DNA of 64,000 bases. Source: Aphrophora alni (Eukaryota > Arthropoda > Insecta > Hemiptera > Aphrophoridae). Made by a program: the position numbers and the translations under genes. Of this stretch, positions 10,080 to 21,484 are shown one piece after another. How positions within the stretch are numbered: the stretch's first letter is position 1; each line of letters opens with the position of its first letter. The DNA lies in the NCBI GenBank assembly GCA_963513935.1, contig OY740773.1:98875291-98939290 (forward strand), written 5' to 3'. A model generated the notes under the pieces. It searched no databases. It was not told the origin of the DNA and saw only the letters and a program-made list of their open reading frames with translations.

Positions 10080-10350
10080 AAAAATTCCAAAAAGGGGTTG
10101 TGGATATCAAAACGTTGCCGAAATACAAGATTTTATTACCTCAACAAGTTCGCGAAAAATGAATATTTTCCCGGAAAACCTCTTTAAAACGTTAGGGGTG
10201 AAAATTATTGTAAAAAATATTTCTAAAAATTTTGAAACTCAATATGAAAATTTTCGACCAAGGTTTTTTGATAAACGAGCGGGGTTTTTCTCAGTATTAC
10301 GAAAATCGTGATTTCATGCATGCTAGAAATTTTGAACAAATGTAGAACTT
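10080..10350 (+). repeat. Dispersed repeat family N, copy 1
   Basis: The block containing GTGATTTCATGCATGCTAGA and the upstream ATAAACGAGCGGGGTTTTTC matches the reverse complement of 21090-21370. The 111-codon open frame across this repeat has no recognisable domain, and the second copy does not keep it open. Confidence 0.6.
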
Positions 10351-10885
10351 TTAATTTTTCTTAACTTCTATTTAAACCAATTAGACTAATGAAGACGGGG
10401 GACGCTGAGATAAGCTACCAACTTTTGAATAAATAAGTAAATATATCTCCTAACGTATCTTTGGAGGTATAGCACGGCATTCCAGATAATGACTCAAGTG
10501 TTTCTATTAATAATAAATAATAAAGCTTATCATAAAGACGTACTACATTTTACACTTTTACTACGTCAATAAACTGTTACGTCAATCTACGTCAGGAAAT
10601 AAAACAATTAACTGTTATTAAAAGTAATAGTATCCGAAACAAAACATTTAAACAATATTAGCTCTATACAAGGTTAGCATACGAGGGCATCTTATATCCG
10701 CAGTTCACTCTGAAAACAATTTGTAAACATAATATGTCAGTAGGCCGATGTTCATTACAAAGTTAAGTTACGTTGTAATGTTTGTGATCGCTTATAGTTT
10801 GAGAGATTTTGAAACCAGAAAAATATGCAAAATGAAGATATCACATGTAAGGCATGTGTATTTTACTTATATAAAAAGTTATCCA
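10351..10885. other. No recognisable feature
   Basis: AT-rich sequence between family N and the 33-bp minisatellite. Nothing can be assigned. Confidence 0.4.
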
Positions 10886-10888
10886 TTA

Positions 10889-11753
10889 TATAAAACCACT
10901 TTTTGATAAAATTATACTTTACATAACATCGTACGGATAAAGTTATACTTTACATAAAACCTCCTTTTGATAAAATTATATTTTACTTTCAAAACAGCTT
11001 TTAATAAAATTATACTTTACATAAAACCACCTTTTGGCAAAATTATACTTTACATAAAACCACCTTTTGGTAAAATTATACTTTACATAAAACTACCTTT
11101 TGGTAAAATTATACTTTACATAAAACTACCTTTTGGTAAAATTATACTTTACATAAAACCACCTTTTGGCAAAATTATACTTTACATAAAACCACCTTTT
11201 GGTAAAATTATACTTTACATAAAACCACCTTTTGGTAAAACTATACTTTACATAAAACCACCTTTTGGTAAAATTATACTTTACATAAAACTACCTTTTG
11301 GTAAAATTATACTTTACATAAAACTACCTTTTGATAAAATTATACTTTACATAAAACCTCCTTTTGATAAAATTATATTATACTTTAAAAACAGCTTTTA
11401 ATAAAATTATACTTTACATAAAACCACCTTTTGGTAAAATTATACTTTACATAAAACCACCGTTTGGTAAAATTATACTTTACATAAAACCACCTTTTGA
11501 TAAAATTATACTTTACATAAAACCATCTTTGATAAAATTATACTTTACATAAAACCACCTTTTGGTAAAATTATACTTTACATAAAACCACCGCTTGGTA
11601 AAATTATAATTTACATAAAACCACCTTTTGATAAAATTATACTTTACATAAAACCACCTTTTGATAAAATTATACTTTACGTAAAACCACCTTTTGGTAA
11701 AATTATACTTTACATAAAACTACCTTTTGATAAAATTATAGTTTACATAAAAT
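10889..11753. repeat. 33-bp minisatellite, about 26 units
   Basis: The unit is ATAAAACCACCTTTTGGTAA followed by AATTATACTTTAC. Variation is mostly CCA/CTA, GG/GA before TAAA, and occasional insertions near 11370-11390. Because 33 is a multiple of three, the plus strand stays open for 144 codons (10967-11401) and 62 codons (11364-11552). These read as an 11-residue repeat, KIILYIKPPFG. There is no start context, signal peptide or non-repeat coding sequence, so I regard it as a satellite rather than a gene. Confidence 0.92.
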
Positions 11754-13705
11754 CTTTATTCATTTACAACTTAGCCTTCTGTATAACACAAAGACGGATA
11801 CACGTCTGCACAACTTCAGGAAGTTTTCTAGCGATTAGTTTATTCATGAGTTTTATCTATAAGAGCATAGCTGGGAATGAGGACTCGGACTCGATCGGAA
11901 CTGACCTTGAGACTTGGGTTTCCGCTTGCATTCAACAAGTACAGAGTACTTGATGCTTTGTGTATCTAATAGCGTTACACCATCACTAATCATATAATCA
12001 GCGATAGATCTGTCCGTATTCTAAAGTTCACGGGAACCTGGGTTGTCTGTTCTCGCTCTGTTTGAAGGCGTCACTCATTGCCTGTTTTAATACAATCAGT
12101 AATTGTTGTTTTATTTTATTTTTCTTCACAATCCAGAGTAACACTGCCCAAATGCCGCACGCATCACGCAAGTGCTATCCCTCCCACTCTTCACCGCTGC
12201 ACCCCCACTACCATCATTTTAGATACGGACATTAACCCTCTACTAAATCATTCGATTCACATATACAGTGTGATTATCATATCCCCAAACTGTATTTACA
12301 AAACAAACAAAGATGCTGATTTTGGTTGATTGTCATATGTTTGTGTAACCTTCGGGTTTTGTGATGACGTTATTACCTCTTACCGTTGCCATGCGGCTGT
12401 GCTAGTCTGTTAACCAGTCCGCCATAAGTCTCACAAAGAATTAAAGGGTCGGGTTGTTGGTAAAATTTTATAATTTTTTATAAGGGGAGAGTCCCACTGA
12501 CCAAAAACTGAAAACAATTTTAGTGGGCCGACCCACACCTCTAGTATGGGTATACGAAATGGTGAGTTCTTCGACGATCGAAAAATCACCACGGTTGCCG
12601 GATCTGTCTCCTCCCCCGTGGGGCGATATCCTAAGGACTCAGTATATCGTAATGACCTAGAATACTGCAAGTTTAACAAAACAACCTAACCGATCTGTAA
12701 GGGGCATCCCCGCAATCTACTGAATCGCGTATCTGTAAATATGTGTAGTTGAGCAGATTTGTGTTGGTTACAAAATGGAAGACAATTTCAGCATCTTTTG
12801 AAAACATATCTTAAAAACGGTAACTTCTAAGTTATAAAATAAATATTACGTTAAATAATTAAACTGTATTTAGAGTCAGGAGATATTAGAATCACCCTGT
12901 TGTTTACCAGATGGAAGCACGTTAAATCTCACATTTATTGTCGCTAAATGTTTCGTAGCGTTCTCAAACGATTTAAAGAAGTACGTCAAAATCACGATGG
13001 CAAATCCAAAATGGCGGCAAAAGATTTAATACATCGTAAAACATTGAATAAGTTTTACGGGTATAAGTGATGATTATAAACTTAATTTGAACATAAATCG
13101 ATGATGAAAATTGTGAGAATGATGTTTTTCTAATGTGATTGAAGGAGAAAAACTTTTACACGGTTAACACATTTTTTAATGGCTACAGTATTTTATAGGT
13201 ATAAACATCGAGTGGCTAAAAAATGTCCCTCATTTTCTACAATTTTCGTCAAATTAAGTTTACAACTGATCACTCACACAATCGTGGAAAATGATGACGA
13301 TTTTACCAAAAAGAATTGTAAAATGGAATTTTTTAAAATAAATATTCGCAAACACCTCACAACAACAACAACTCTGTTTTCTGCAGTCTCATCAATTATT
13401 GACAATCTAGTTAAGTGTTTAATAATGCATGCCTTTGGTCACGTGACTTGGTGCGCGTAAGCCTGCTCATCAACATACAATGGCTTTATACGAGTGGACA
13501 CTTTCACAAAGTCAAGTAATGTCGCGAGTCAAGGTTCTTTGGCTCTTACAAATGTTGGAAAGTTGGAAAAGTACAGTCGTTTTAATCTTGTGCGAGAGGA
13601 AGACAAAATGCCACTCCAGTCTCGGAGTGTACAGTGGAGGTAAAAACATCCGCAATAGCTGTACTGAATCTCACTCTTAAATTAATAAAATATCACGGAC
13701 GAAAC
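11754..13705. other. No recognisable gene
   Basis: A stretch of mixed composition. 12431-12720 is less AT-rich and has an 82-codon minus-strand frame with no known motif; it could be an unrecognised element or exon. 13000-13020 contains AAAATGGCGGCAAAAG, a block common in the E-type repeats. Frames at 12078, 13179 and 13480 show no domain. Confidence 0.35.
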
Positions 13706-13710
13706 TCCAC

Positions 13711-14219
13711 TTTTTTTTTTTTATTAACTGGGCTGTGATAGCCTCCATCAGAGGCCTCACCGGCGTCGACCTAAAGGTCTTTTGCCGCCCCAATTTCCTT
13801 CCTACACCCATTCAGTAATACCCGTCATCCTTATGAAGGAACAGATACTACCGATAGGGTTGTCTAGGATGGTTTCCATCTCTTTCCCCGGAGGGCCTAG
13901 AGAGTATAGCCTGGCTCGTCCTAACGCTTCACACTCTAAAAGAATGTGTTCTGCGGACTCTTCAGCCAAACCACATTTCCTGCAAGTATTATCTGCAGCA
14001 ATCCCTTATCCTGTGTAGGTGTTTTCTGAGGTGACAGTGGCTCGTTAAGAGCCCAACCACCCACCTCATGTTATCCCTTCCGAGAGAGATGAGTTGTTCC
14101 GCATGTTTCTTGCTTGGTCTAATTAACCTTTTAGCAAGTCTCCACTTACAAAACCTTGTTTCAGAAGTATCCGACTGGGGTTGAATGACATTTATAAAGG
14201 TTGGTTTGTAATAAAACAT
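13711..14219 (-). pseudogene. LINE 3' end: RNase H C-terminus with poly(A)
   Basis: On the minus strand, residues LAKRLIRPSKKHAEQ, RWVVGLLTSHCHLRKHLHRI, then after a one-base frameshift near 14008 IAADNTCRKCGLAEESAEHI, form the end of a non-LTR retrotransposon ORF2. This is the region after the reverse transcriptase, where RNase H-bearing clades end in a Cys-His motif. The motif C-X2-C-X8-H-X4-C is intact, with its first Cys at about 13982. A stop follows EWV at about 13816. After a short 3' UTR, 12 T's at 13711-13722 (A's on the coding strand) mark the poly(A) tail. It is 5'-truncated: no reverse transcriptase is present. The clade (Jockey, I or R1 group) is undecided. Confidence 0.85.
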
Positions 14220-15173
14220 TAGTGAAGAGTTGCAGAATTACAGGGAGATGGGATGACATGTGTGATGATCCTTGGGGACTCCAGACAATGGTCAGAACGT
14301 GGATTTGACAGAGCGTTTGATCCAGAAAATGAATCAAAGAACGTCTGGATGTAACGCCCCTACAGCTGTGACTGAACAGTTTTACCAATATTTTATTTTC
14401 AGAAGCCTGCTGTCGATTCCACGTTCATCTTTCAATACGGGAAGACCAAAAGCAATGTAAAACAAACGAGAGTATCAGAGCTACTATCCATCATGAAAAT
14501 ATCACGACCCTACTTTTACCCGATTGTAGGCTATTTCTCCATTCGTTTTGGTTTTTTATTGATATTGGGACAACTTATGTTTACTTCAAATGACCCGGAA
14601 AATATTTTTTAAATTAAAATTAATTAATCCTTTTTTAATTTTTCCACAAATTTACATTTTCACAACTCGGAGAGTTTTCAATCTATATTACTTGTTTATA
14701 ATTAAACTTTATACTTTTCAAACAACAGCTGTTAAGTGTGATTTATAAATTTCCTTTTTTTCACTCCTGTCTAGTGGAGATAATCTTTTTCACTTGACTT
14801 TAAATACGCGTTCACCGTCACACTGAAAAAATCCGATGTTTTGTAAACTATTTTTAATTGTTCCCTTTTGCCGATAAAAATACGGCAATATTTAAAAAGC
14901 CTAGCACCAATACGGATATGGTTTATATTATGTTGGAAAAAAAAGTAAAATATTAAAAATTTGAGATATAAATTTAAAATGCTTCCTCTCTTGCTTACTA
15001 CAAATTCTATACCGTAAAAGTAAAATTATTACTACCTTGATTTCACAAATATATTGTAATTCTCGTAATTGTAAACCAAACATAATAAATGCAAAATGAG
15101 TGAAAAGTACAAAACTGAAGAAACGTTTTGTTTAAAAGATTAATTATTTAAATCAATACAAAGTAGTTACTAA
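14220..15173. other. No recognisable feature
   Basis: The sequence upstream of the LINE fragment does not read as RNase H, so the LINE is truncated near 14200. The 62- and 75-codon overlapping frames here carry no motif. From 14500 on the sequence is AT-rich. Confidence 0.4.
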
Positions 15174-15206
15174 GGATGATGACATTGTCAATGAAACGCG
15201 TTTTAA
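15174..15206 (+). other. Degenerate hammerhead-like remnant (family 3)
   Basis: AGGATGATGACATTGTCAAT followed by GAAACGCGTTTTAATAG aligns with the better copy at 54778-54810 (minus). The CTGANGA core is damaged. GAC/GTC can still pair and ACGCGT is retained. Confidence 0.3.
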
Positions 15207-16580
15207 TAGTTATAACGGGGAAACTATTTTCTTACATCCCTCTTCTCCGTCTGCTCTGGGAGCCGAACCGAAAGATCAAGCTACATTACAGGCTGGACTG
15301 GCGCCTTCAATGTATTGGTGCAATACCCTGCTTCACAATGCAACGTTTACAGGTTCGCTGTACGACATACTGAAATGTGAAGCTCATAAAAAGAGGCAGT
15401 TTTTATGAAATTTGAACAACTATAAGTGTAGTCGTTAAAATTTGAATTTTAACGAAGATTTCAAAACATTCACTTTTTACTAAAAAACGGGGGGGGGGGT
15501 GAAATTATAACTCGGAAACAAGATAGGATGAGGTCAATTTTGTTGCAAATAAAGTGCACTACCATCCAATTATTTTTGGTACATTGTTCACCATTCATAC
15601 TGTATATTAACAGAAACCAGTTCCGCTCCAGTTATTTGTTGACCTAGTTGGCATATTTTGAGATTATGTTTACGAATGCGCAGAACGTCTGCGCCAGAAT
15701 TTACTAGTTGTAATTAAACACAAAACAATCAGTGTAGAGGGGCAGGCAGAGCTATAAATGAAAAGCCATTAAGATAACAATTAATACTGCAAACACAGAG
15801 TGCATTTAGTGGGAGATATTACGATATTGGTCTATTTTAATCTTATACAGACTGTATTGGAAGTTTTGTGTTTTATTTAATCATATATACATAGTGTAGA
15901 GAAAGTTTACAAAATCGATATTTCAAGGTTATATCAGTTTTTGAGGACGCACACATACAACATATTGTCTTTATTTTGTCCTACTGCGTTATACAAGAGA
16001 CAATAAACAATGCAGACTTCTCGTGTATAACAGGGTTGAGTTGAAGTTGCATTAAACAAAACATAGGGTGAATGTAGCGCTAGCGACCAACATCCTATCA
16101 CATTTCCCCTTACAGTTAGGTAAACAGTTTTATAAACGTAAACCCTTACTGTGTATTCTTAGACAATTTAGTACTTAATAATTTCCAAAATTCAAGTTTA
16201 TTGTTTTACTTAAAGTAACTAATTTATAAATATCTGAATATTATTGGATTAATATTTTGGAAAATGAGAAAATGCAATTGCCGTAATGACAAACTATATC
16301 CAGGCCATGAAATGTTTGTCTGTGGGTATAGACTCTACCTAACTGCCTAAATTTCAATTTAATAAAAATTATACATTTTTAGATCTAGTATTTACAACTC
16401 CATTTTCGAGAACGACAGTAAACATGTATTGTTTTGGTCGTGGGATGTCATATTTTAGCAAATTAATTTTCATCAAAATCTTTGCATCGGATTTTGAGGG
16501 GAAAATGGATTTTTTAGTTTTTTTGCGGAAATGTTCATTTTGAAGTACCTTGCGTTAAAAATAACTGTTTGGAATGATTA
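15207..16580. other. No recognisable gene
   Basis: AT-rich, with a G run at 15490-15499. Nothing coding or repetitive was recognised here with confidence. Confidence 0.4.
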
Positions 16581-16686
16581 CCGTCTATCGTATGTTCGGT
16601 GTTCTATAGCCCAAACACATGGACCGATTTTGATCAAACTAGGGTACCCGTTGCTCGAATTCGACCATTTATATATATAAATTTAA

Positions 16687-16902
16687 TCACTGTTGTATAA
16701 TTGATTTGAAGCGTTCATTCATTAGTCCAATTGTAAATGGTATAACTTCGTCTGGCATCCTTAGTGCTCGTTTATACGAATCAATGTTAGTTTCCTCATT
16801 GTTAAGTCCACGCATAACTCTCATGTAGTTGCGGTGATAAACACGCCTTCTGTATAAGTTTCTGTTCCCTCTAATTGGAGGCATTGTTACTATTAAAAGC
16901 AC
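16687..16902 (-). CDS. 71-residue ORF of repeat family L (unknown function)
   Basis: The frame begins MLLIVTMPPIRGNRNLYRR; an internal Met at residue 7 is the likelier start. It continues with YMRVMRGLNNEETNIDSYKR and ends ERFKSIIQQ. It is basic and contains neither a signal peptide nor a membrane segment. The same peptide is encoded at 35.69-36.15 kb, where a palindromic insertion splits it. The surviving residues of the two copies differ at only a handful of positions in the aligned part. I do not recognise the family. It may be one exon of a transposon protein, or a fragment kept open by chance. A standalone host gene is unlikely given the repeat context. Confidence 0.45.
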   Translation of the reverse strand: MLLIVTMPPIRGNRNLYRRRVYHRNYMRVMRGLNNEETNIDSYKRALRMPDEVIPFTIGLMNERFKSIIQQ

Positions 16903-17272
16903 ACGAGAAACAGTTCAATAGACATTAAAAAGCTAAATGGAAAAACAATTGCAAAATCTACAATAAACTATAAAAACCTTATTTTAAAACATTGTATAAG
17001 CCAGTCAAAACGAACTGATAAATACCATATTGTGTCCAAAACAAATAATAACCACACTTTTGTTTAGTTTGTGTTAAATTATTTTTGTTTATATCAATAA
17101 CAGATGATATTATTTGATTGATGTAGTATAAAACGTTGTTGTTATAAGAAGAAATTATGAATCTAAAGCCATATATTTTTAATTACAGATGGTTATAAAT
17201 TCCTTAACAAAAATTACCATATATAAAAGGTAAAACATTCTACTTTCTACTTTCCCTCCCTAATGTTCCATC

Positions 17273-17726
17273 GGGTGTCGTGGGGTTGGCTCAGTGAATA
17301 TTGGCCGCCCCAGTCAATAGCAATCACTTCCTGGAAATGTGAACGGATCAGGTACCAGTCGGGCGGGTATAGGTAAGGTTAGGAAGTATGGTCATCGCAA
17401 TCAAAAAGCCCATCGACAATATGACATATCTAATAAACTTAAATAAATAAGATACTTAAATAAACTTCAACAGTGCCTTATGAGTTCAGAATAGTTATGG
17501 TTGGTATTGTGCTTTCTGTTAGTTTTAAAGGATACCAGGTTAGCCAAGGACTAGCCAAGACCCGCGAATAACTATTCTGACAGACGACGAACCTCGTCAT
17601 TTGAGTGTCGCTCTTCGGCTGACCGAACATACAAACACCTCCAATTCTAAGAAGGGTTGCTCATTAAGCAGGAGTTTGAACAGATGACCCTAGTTCCCCC
17701 AAGTGTCGAACCAACCCCACGTAATC
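17273..17726 (+). mobile_element. Non-autonomous DNA transposon (family H), copy 2
   Basis: It is flanked by GTTCCATC at 17265-17272 and 17727-17734; the match can be read as 10 bp, GTTCCATCGG. It inserted into family L, and the third L copy (35300-35340, other strand) shows an uninterrupted ATGTTCCATC site. Ends are GGGTGTCGTGGGGTTGGCTC on the left and, on the other strand, GATTACGTGGGGTTGGTTCG on the right. Compared with copy 1 it keeps extra internal segments near 17297-17313 and 17610-17660. Confidence 0.82.
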
Positions 17727-17834
17727 GTTCCATCGGAAACAAATCCGAAAGACATTCCAAACGTCAAAATCGGTTAAAAACTGTAGGAAATCTACTCACA
17801 AATATCCCCTACCCTATTAAATAAGTATAGATTT

Positions 17835-18705
17835 GGTTAGTAGTGGGAATATTTTCGTTATTTGTTATAACTCAACATTTGTTGGTACCTGATATAAAAA
17901 ATTACGATTGTCTCAAATCGGTTTATTCTAATTTGATCAAATTTTGCTCATATGTAGCCTACAAGGACCCTAACAAAACATACGGGTTGATATCTCTCTA
18001 AAAATTCAGGTTCATGAGTTAACTATAAAAAACAAAAAAAAATCTGCTATACAGATTTCATTCAAAATTATTAACGACCCAAAATTACAAGTAACACACC
18101 CATAAAAAAGAAACCCACGACCGCCGTCATTAAAAGCAGTAGTTAAAATAAATTTATTACATAATCCATTTAGAGTTCATTCACTTCACTCAATACGCAA
18201 TGAACATAATTAAATTAGTCTTTATTATTCAATTGCTAATTTAAGTTTATTAGTAAATTACGGTACATGGAAATTGTATTTCATTTGAAGTAGGTCCATT
18301 TTATTGATCGTAAGACTATACCAAAAAACGTGGGCGTGTTAGTACAATGCACATGGAACCAAAAATTGTCAAAAATTTTAAACAATTATAGTCAGATGAC
18401 GTAATCAATGATAGCAAATTACATGTACATTGTAGCATAAACACCTCTCGACTCAATGCCAATGTGTGTTTATGAAAAAAAAAAAAAAAAACAGCAATCG
18501 ACGAAAACATTATTTGAAAACAAATTATCAATCATGTAATCATTTACCAAATGTTTGTCTGTCTGTAAGCTTGCTTTGATGTTTATTAGCATGTGTCATT
18601 TCCTATAACATTTTCCAGGAATTAATAGCTTAAAATGATTCGTCAAGATGTTTTGGATTATAGGAACAACAAACAATCCGTCATATAGGATGAGGGAGGG
18701 GGGGT
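17835..18705. other. No recognisable feature
   Basis: AT-rich sequence. There is an A run at 18475-18491 and a G-rich patch near 18695. Nothing coding is evident. Confidence 0.4.
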
Positions 18706-19057
18706 TTACTAGGGTACCCGTTGATGGAAATCTAGCAATATCAGTAAAACGAAATGAAAAACACCATATTTTATAATAAACAAAATAATCACAACACTTC
18801 TTTAAAAAATAATCACACTGTTATGTATTTAGTTTGCTTTAAATTATTTGCTTTATATAAATAACAGCTGATATTATTTGATTGGTACAGTTTTAAACGT
18901 GTTTTTTTCCCCTTCATAAGAACAAATTCTTAATATAAAAGCCAGATATTTTAAAATACGGATGTTTTAAATTACAGGTAATTTATAAATATCTCAATAA
19001 AAATTAACGTTGAGATAAGAGTAAAAAGAGTCAGCTCTTCTAATTCCCCTAAATTAT

Positions 19058-19242
19058 TCAAATATAAAATAAAGCAATAAAGCTTAAAGTTTCAAAATAT
19101 TATTGCCCGATGATGCCAGAAGGCGAAACAATTGTAGCTCATTTATATTATTAAAATATTTTGAAACTTTAAGCTTTATTACTTTATTTTATCCTTGAAT
19201 AGCGAGTTTCAACAAGAAATATCTGCTATTACATTAAAATTG
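19058..19242 (-). mobile_element. Tail-plus-palindrome element with 12-bp duplication (copy 1)
   Basis: CCCCTAAATTAT is duplicated at 19046-19057 and 19243-19254. The insert holds an inverted repeat (AAGCTTAAAGTTTCAAAATA against TATTTTGAAACTTTAAGCTT). It also has a single-copy tail, about 19193-19242. The loop contains a hammerhead-like motif at 19107-19136. The same element without that loop lies inverted at 37696-37855. Tail plus inverted terminal repeat plus a 10-12-bp duplication is reminiscent of Penelope-like element insertions. No protein is encoded. Confidence 0.75.
19107..19136 (+). ncRNA. Hammerhead-like motif (family 2)
   Basis: The order is CCGATGA, T, stem GCC/GGC closed by AGAA, then GAAAC, then AATTGTA. 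ACAATTGT, the sequence from the last A of GAAA, is a perfect 8-base palindrome followed by A. The core has C instead of U4, so catalysis is doubtful, but the layout equals that at 1056, 35841 and 35887. The motif lies in the loop of a larger inverted repeat. Confidence 0.35.
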
Positions 19243-19399
19243 CCCCTAAATTATGTTTCGTCTTTTTGGAATTTGGGTGGAAACAACTTCAGACTGAGCC
19301 CTATCCAACCTGAATGTCAAAATAGGTTAAAAACTGTAGGTTTTACTCACAAACAATCCCCTAGCCTATTAAACAAGTATACATGTTTTATGTTAATAT

Positions 19400-20155
19400 A
19401 GGTAAACACACGTGCAATATTTACGCATTTTTTCTACAGTGTAAACCTAATCTTAAAGGTTAGGTGAATAGCAAATATGAAATCAGCTGTTATGTAAAAT
19501 CATATGTTTATTTAAGCCTAGTTGTTTAGCAATAGCAATCGTATATGACACAAAACATACAAGAGTTATGTAATGGACCAAGAATTATATCATCTTTTGA
19601 GATCCAAAATGTTTAGAATAGCATCAGATTGTCTGTAGAGATCTATACAGCCAATATAAAATTTGTAATGTGGGCAAATCTTTCGATTATTTTGTCTAAT
19701 TTTTTTTAATAACCCAAAATTTGGCAGTACCTGTTAAAAATCCAAACTACAAACAAATTATGATTTTCTAAAAATCTGCTCTAAGGAACTAATCTGGTTT
19801 TTAGGGAATTTTTTTAAAATATACCCTTTAAAGACAACTTGATTATCATATTTCTAAAAGTGTTATTTTCTGAGTTGTACGTAAAAATATATCCGTTTGA
19901 AATCTCCAAAGAAAAGAAAAAAGTAGTTTTTTTAGAATGATGTCTGTACAGTGTTTTACACCCTTAACTTTCATCACATTTGGTATGTAGGTTTTCATCG
20001 ATTTTTAACTTATTTTGTCGATAGAATAAAACAAAAAATTTTAATTTGATAAAATTTTAGTAAATGCCTTTGTACCCAAACGAATTTTTGATCGCTATCT
20101 CCCCCCCAACAAAAAATTGTTCTTGTTGTTTAAAGGCAAAGAAACCTTGTTGTGT
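19400..20155. other. No recognisable feature
   Basis: AT-rich; AAATCAGCTGTTATG near 19481 is one of the recurring CAGCTG palindromes. No gene is seen. Confidence 0.4.
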
Positions 20156-20159
20156 AAGA

Positions 20160-20440
20160 CGGTTAAATTTTCGCCTAATACAAAAGGGAAAAAATAGAAT
20201 AAAATAAACATTCCTAGTTGTCGAATATTCTAATATGGTCAGGGTTAGAAAAGAACAAGAGTTGGTCAAAAAAACCTGATAGGAAAAATGAAAGAGAGGG
20301 GACCTAACCCAAGACTACATCAAACAGGTGTAGATCCAGCTAGTCACTCGGGATTGCCAAACCCATCTAACCCAAGATTACCATGAAAAAGGTGTAGACA
20401 CAGCTACCTTCCCTTGGGATTGCCAACCCCGTACACAATC
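20160..20440 (-). repeat. Family A copy plus a duplicated 5' part
   Basis: The minus-strand A copy (20180-20350) is followed directly by a second copy of its terminal part (20365-20430): ACCCAAGATTACCATG, GGTGTAGACACAGCTACC, TTGGGATTGCC. It is preceded at 20125-20160 by TTGTTGTTTAAAGGCAAAG. That block often sits near A copies (23568, 44887, 52481) and may belong to a longer version of the element. Confidence 0.65.
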
Positions 20441-20449
20441 ACTCCAAAA

Positions 20450-21085
20450 AATGCCAGTAGGCTAAATAAACAAAAATCCAATTTTTTATAAATGTTATAA
20501 AAGATGTAATTTATTGAAAACAGCTTTACAAATTTTGATCAAAATATTAATGACAAACTAGTTAGTAAAATCGCAAATAAAAGAACGGTACAAGTTGATG
20601 TTCGAAAGGTTTTCCGCCCTTAAACAACATAGAAGAAAAAAAATCTATAAAAAGTAGGACCTTTCTATACATCTAGTAAATTATAAAATATCTAAAACTA
20701 ATGTAGTGTAATGTATACTACGGAGTAGAGATAATCCAGTGAATTACGTTTTACAAATGTAGACTGATGATTCACCATCTAAAGCCTATTTCCCTCTCAC
20801 TAAAAACCCATGACCTTAATATACAAATAACTTGGAAAACCGTAAACTTCCAAGGAACTGCAGTTCCACAGTAAGATGACAGTTTCACTTGATTTCCCAA
20901 CAAATTGATGAAACGTGAAATGCACTCGTTCTAGATCCGTAGTGACGAATTTTGTGAAATAGAATCGTCTGTAAATTGTACCAAATAACAGACTGTAATC
21001 TTTACATAAGCATCCAATTATCATGCAATATCCATATTTGTATCCCCCCTTGTCAAAGTATGATTGAAATAAATTGCAACTTAAA
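20450..21085. other. No recognisable feature
   Basis: AT-rich; a 74-codon minus-strand frame at 20800-21024 has no motif. Confidence 0.4.
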
Positions 21086-21089
21086 AATG

Positions 21090-21370
21090 AAAAAAAAATT
21101 TAATATTTATTAAAAATTTCTAGCATGCATGAAATCACTATTTTCATTTTACAGAGAAAAAACCGCTCGTAGAGCAAAGTGTTTGTTAAAAATTTACAAG
21201 ATACAAAAAAAAATGTTCATATTGAATCAAACTTAAAGTGTGAATTATTTCAAGATTTTTAGAAAACTTTTTTCGCCTTTTGGAAGTTTGACCAGATATT
21301 CATTTTTCGCAGACATGAGGTAATAACATTTTATATTTCGACATCTCCAACACTTTTTGGACTTTTTAAA
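21090..21370 (-). repeat. Dispersed repeat family N, copy 2
   Basis: AAAATTTCTAGCATGCATGA and AGAGAAAAAACCGCTCG match the reverse complement of 10080-10350, with moderate divergence. Confidence 0.6.
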
Positions 21371-21484
21371 ACAACTAAATGGGTTTATGCGTACTTGCCC
21401 TGTATAATTAATTAGTTTAGGCTAAGTTTGATACGTAATGGCGCAAAAACTCGACCTCCGTTTTTTGAATAATTTTCAAGTTTC

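Larger units (their letters stand above)
16585..17830 (-). mobile_element. Repeat family L, copy 1, with a short ORF and nested insertion
   Basis: Three related segments share this order: the short frame MPPIRGNRNLY..., an AT-rich middle with TAACAGATGATATTATTTGA, then a TTAAAAACTGTAG-containing end. They are 16585-17830, 18710-19390 (lacking the coding part) and 35205-36260 (opposite orientation). Copy 1 is interrupted at 17273-17726 by family H. The flank GGGTACCCGTTG is shared with copy 2. The element is probably several hundred bases longer in its autonomous form; its class is unknown. Confidence 0.65.
18710..19390 (-). mobile_element. Repeat family L, copy 2, interrupted
   Basis: It shares ACTAGGGTACCCGTTG (18709), AACAGCTGATATTATTTGAT (18869) and GGTTAAAAACTGTAGG (19324) with copies 1 and 3. 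It lacks the segment that encodes the 71-residue frame. A compact palindromic element sits at 19058-19242 with a 12-bp target duplication. Confidence 0.65.

Noticed and set aside
9976..10311. 111-codon plus-strand frame
   Set aside because: Covers dispersed repeat N; the sister copy at 21.1 kb is not open and no motif is recognisable.
10967..11401. 144-codon open frame
   Set aside because: It consists wholly of the 33-bp satellite and reads as an 11-residue repeat. There is no unique coding sequence or regulatory context.
12431..12720. Host exon in a less AT-rich stretch
   Set aside because: An 82-codon frame exists, but no splice-flanked domain or second exon could be recognised; left as unassigned.
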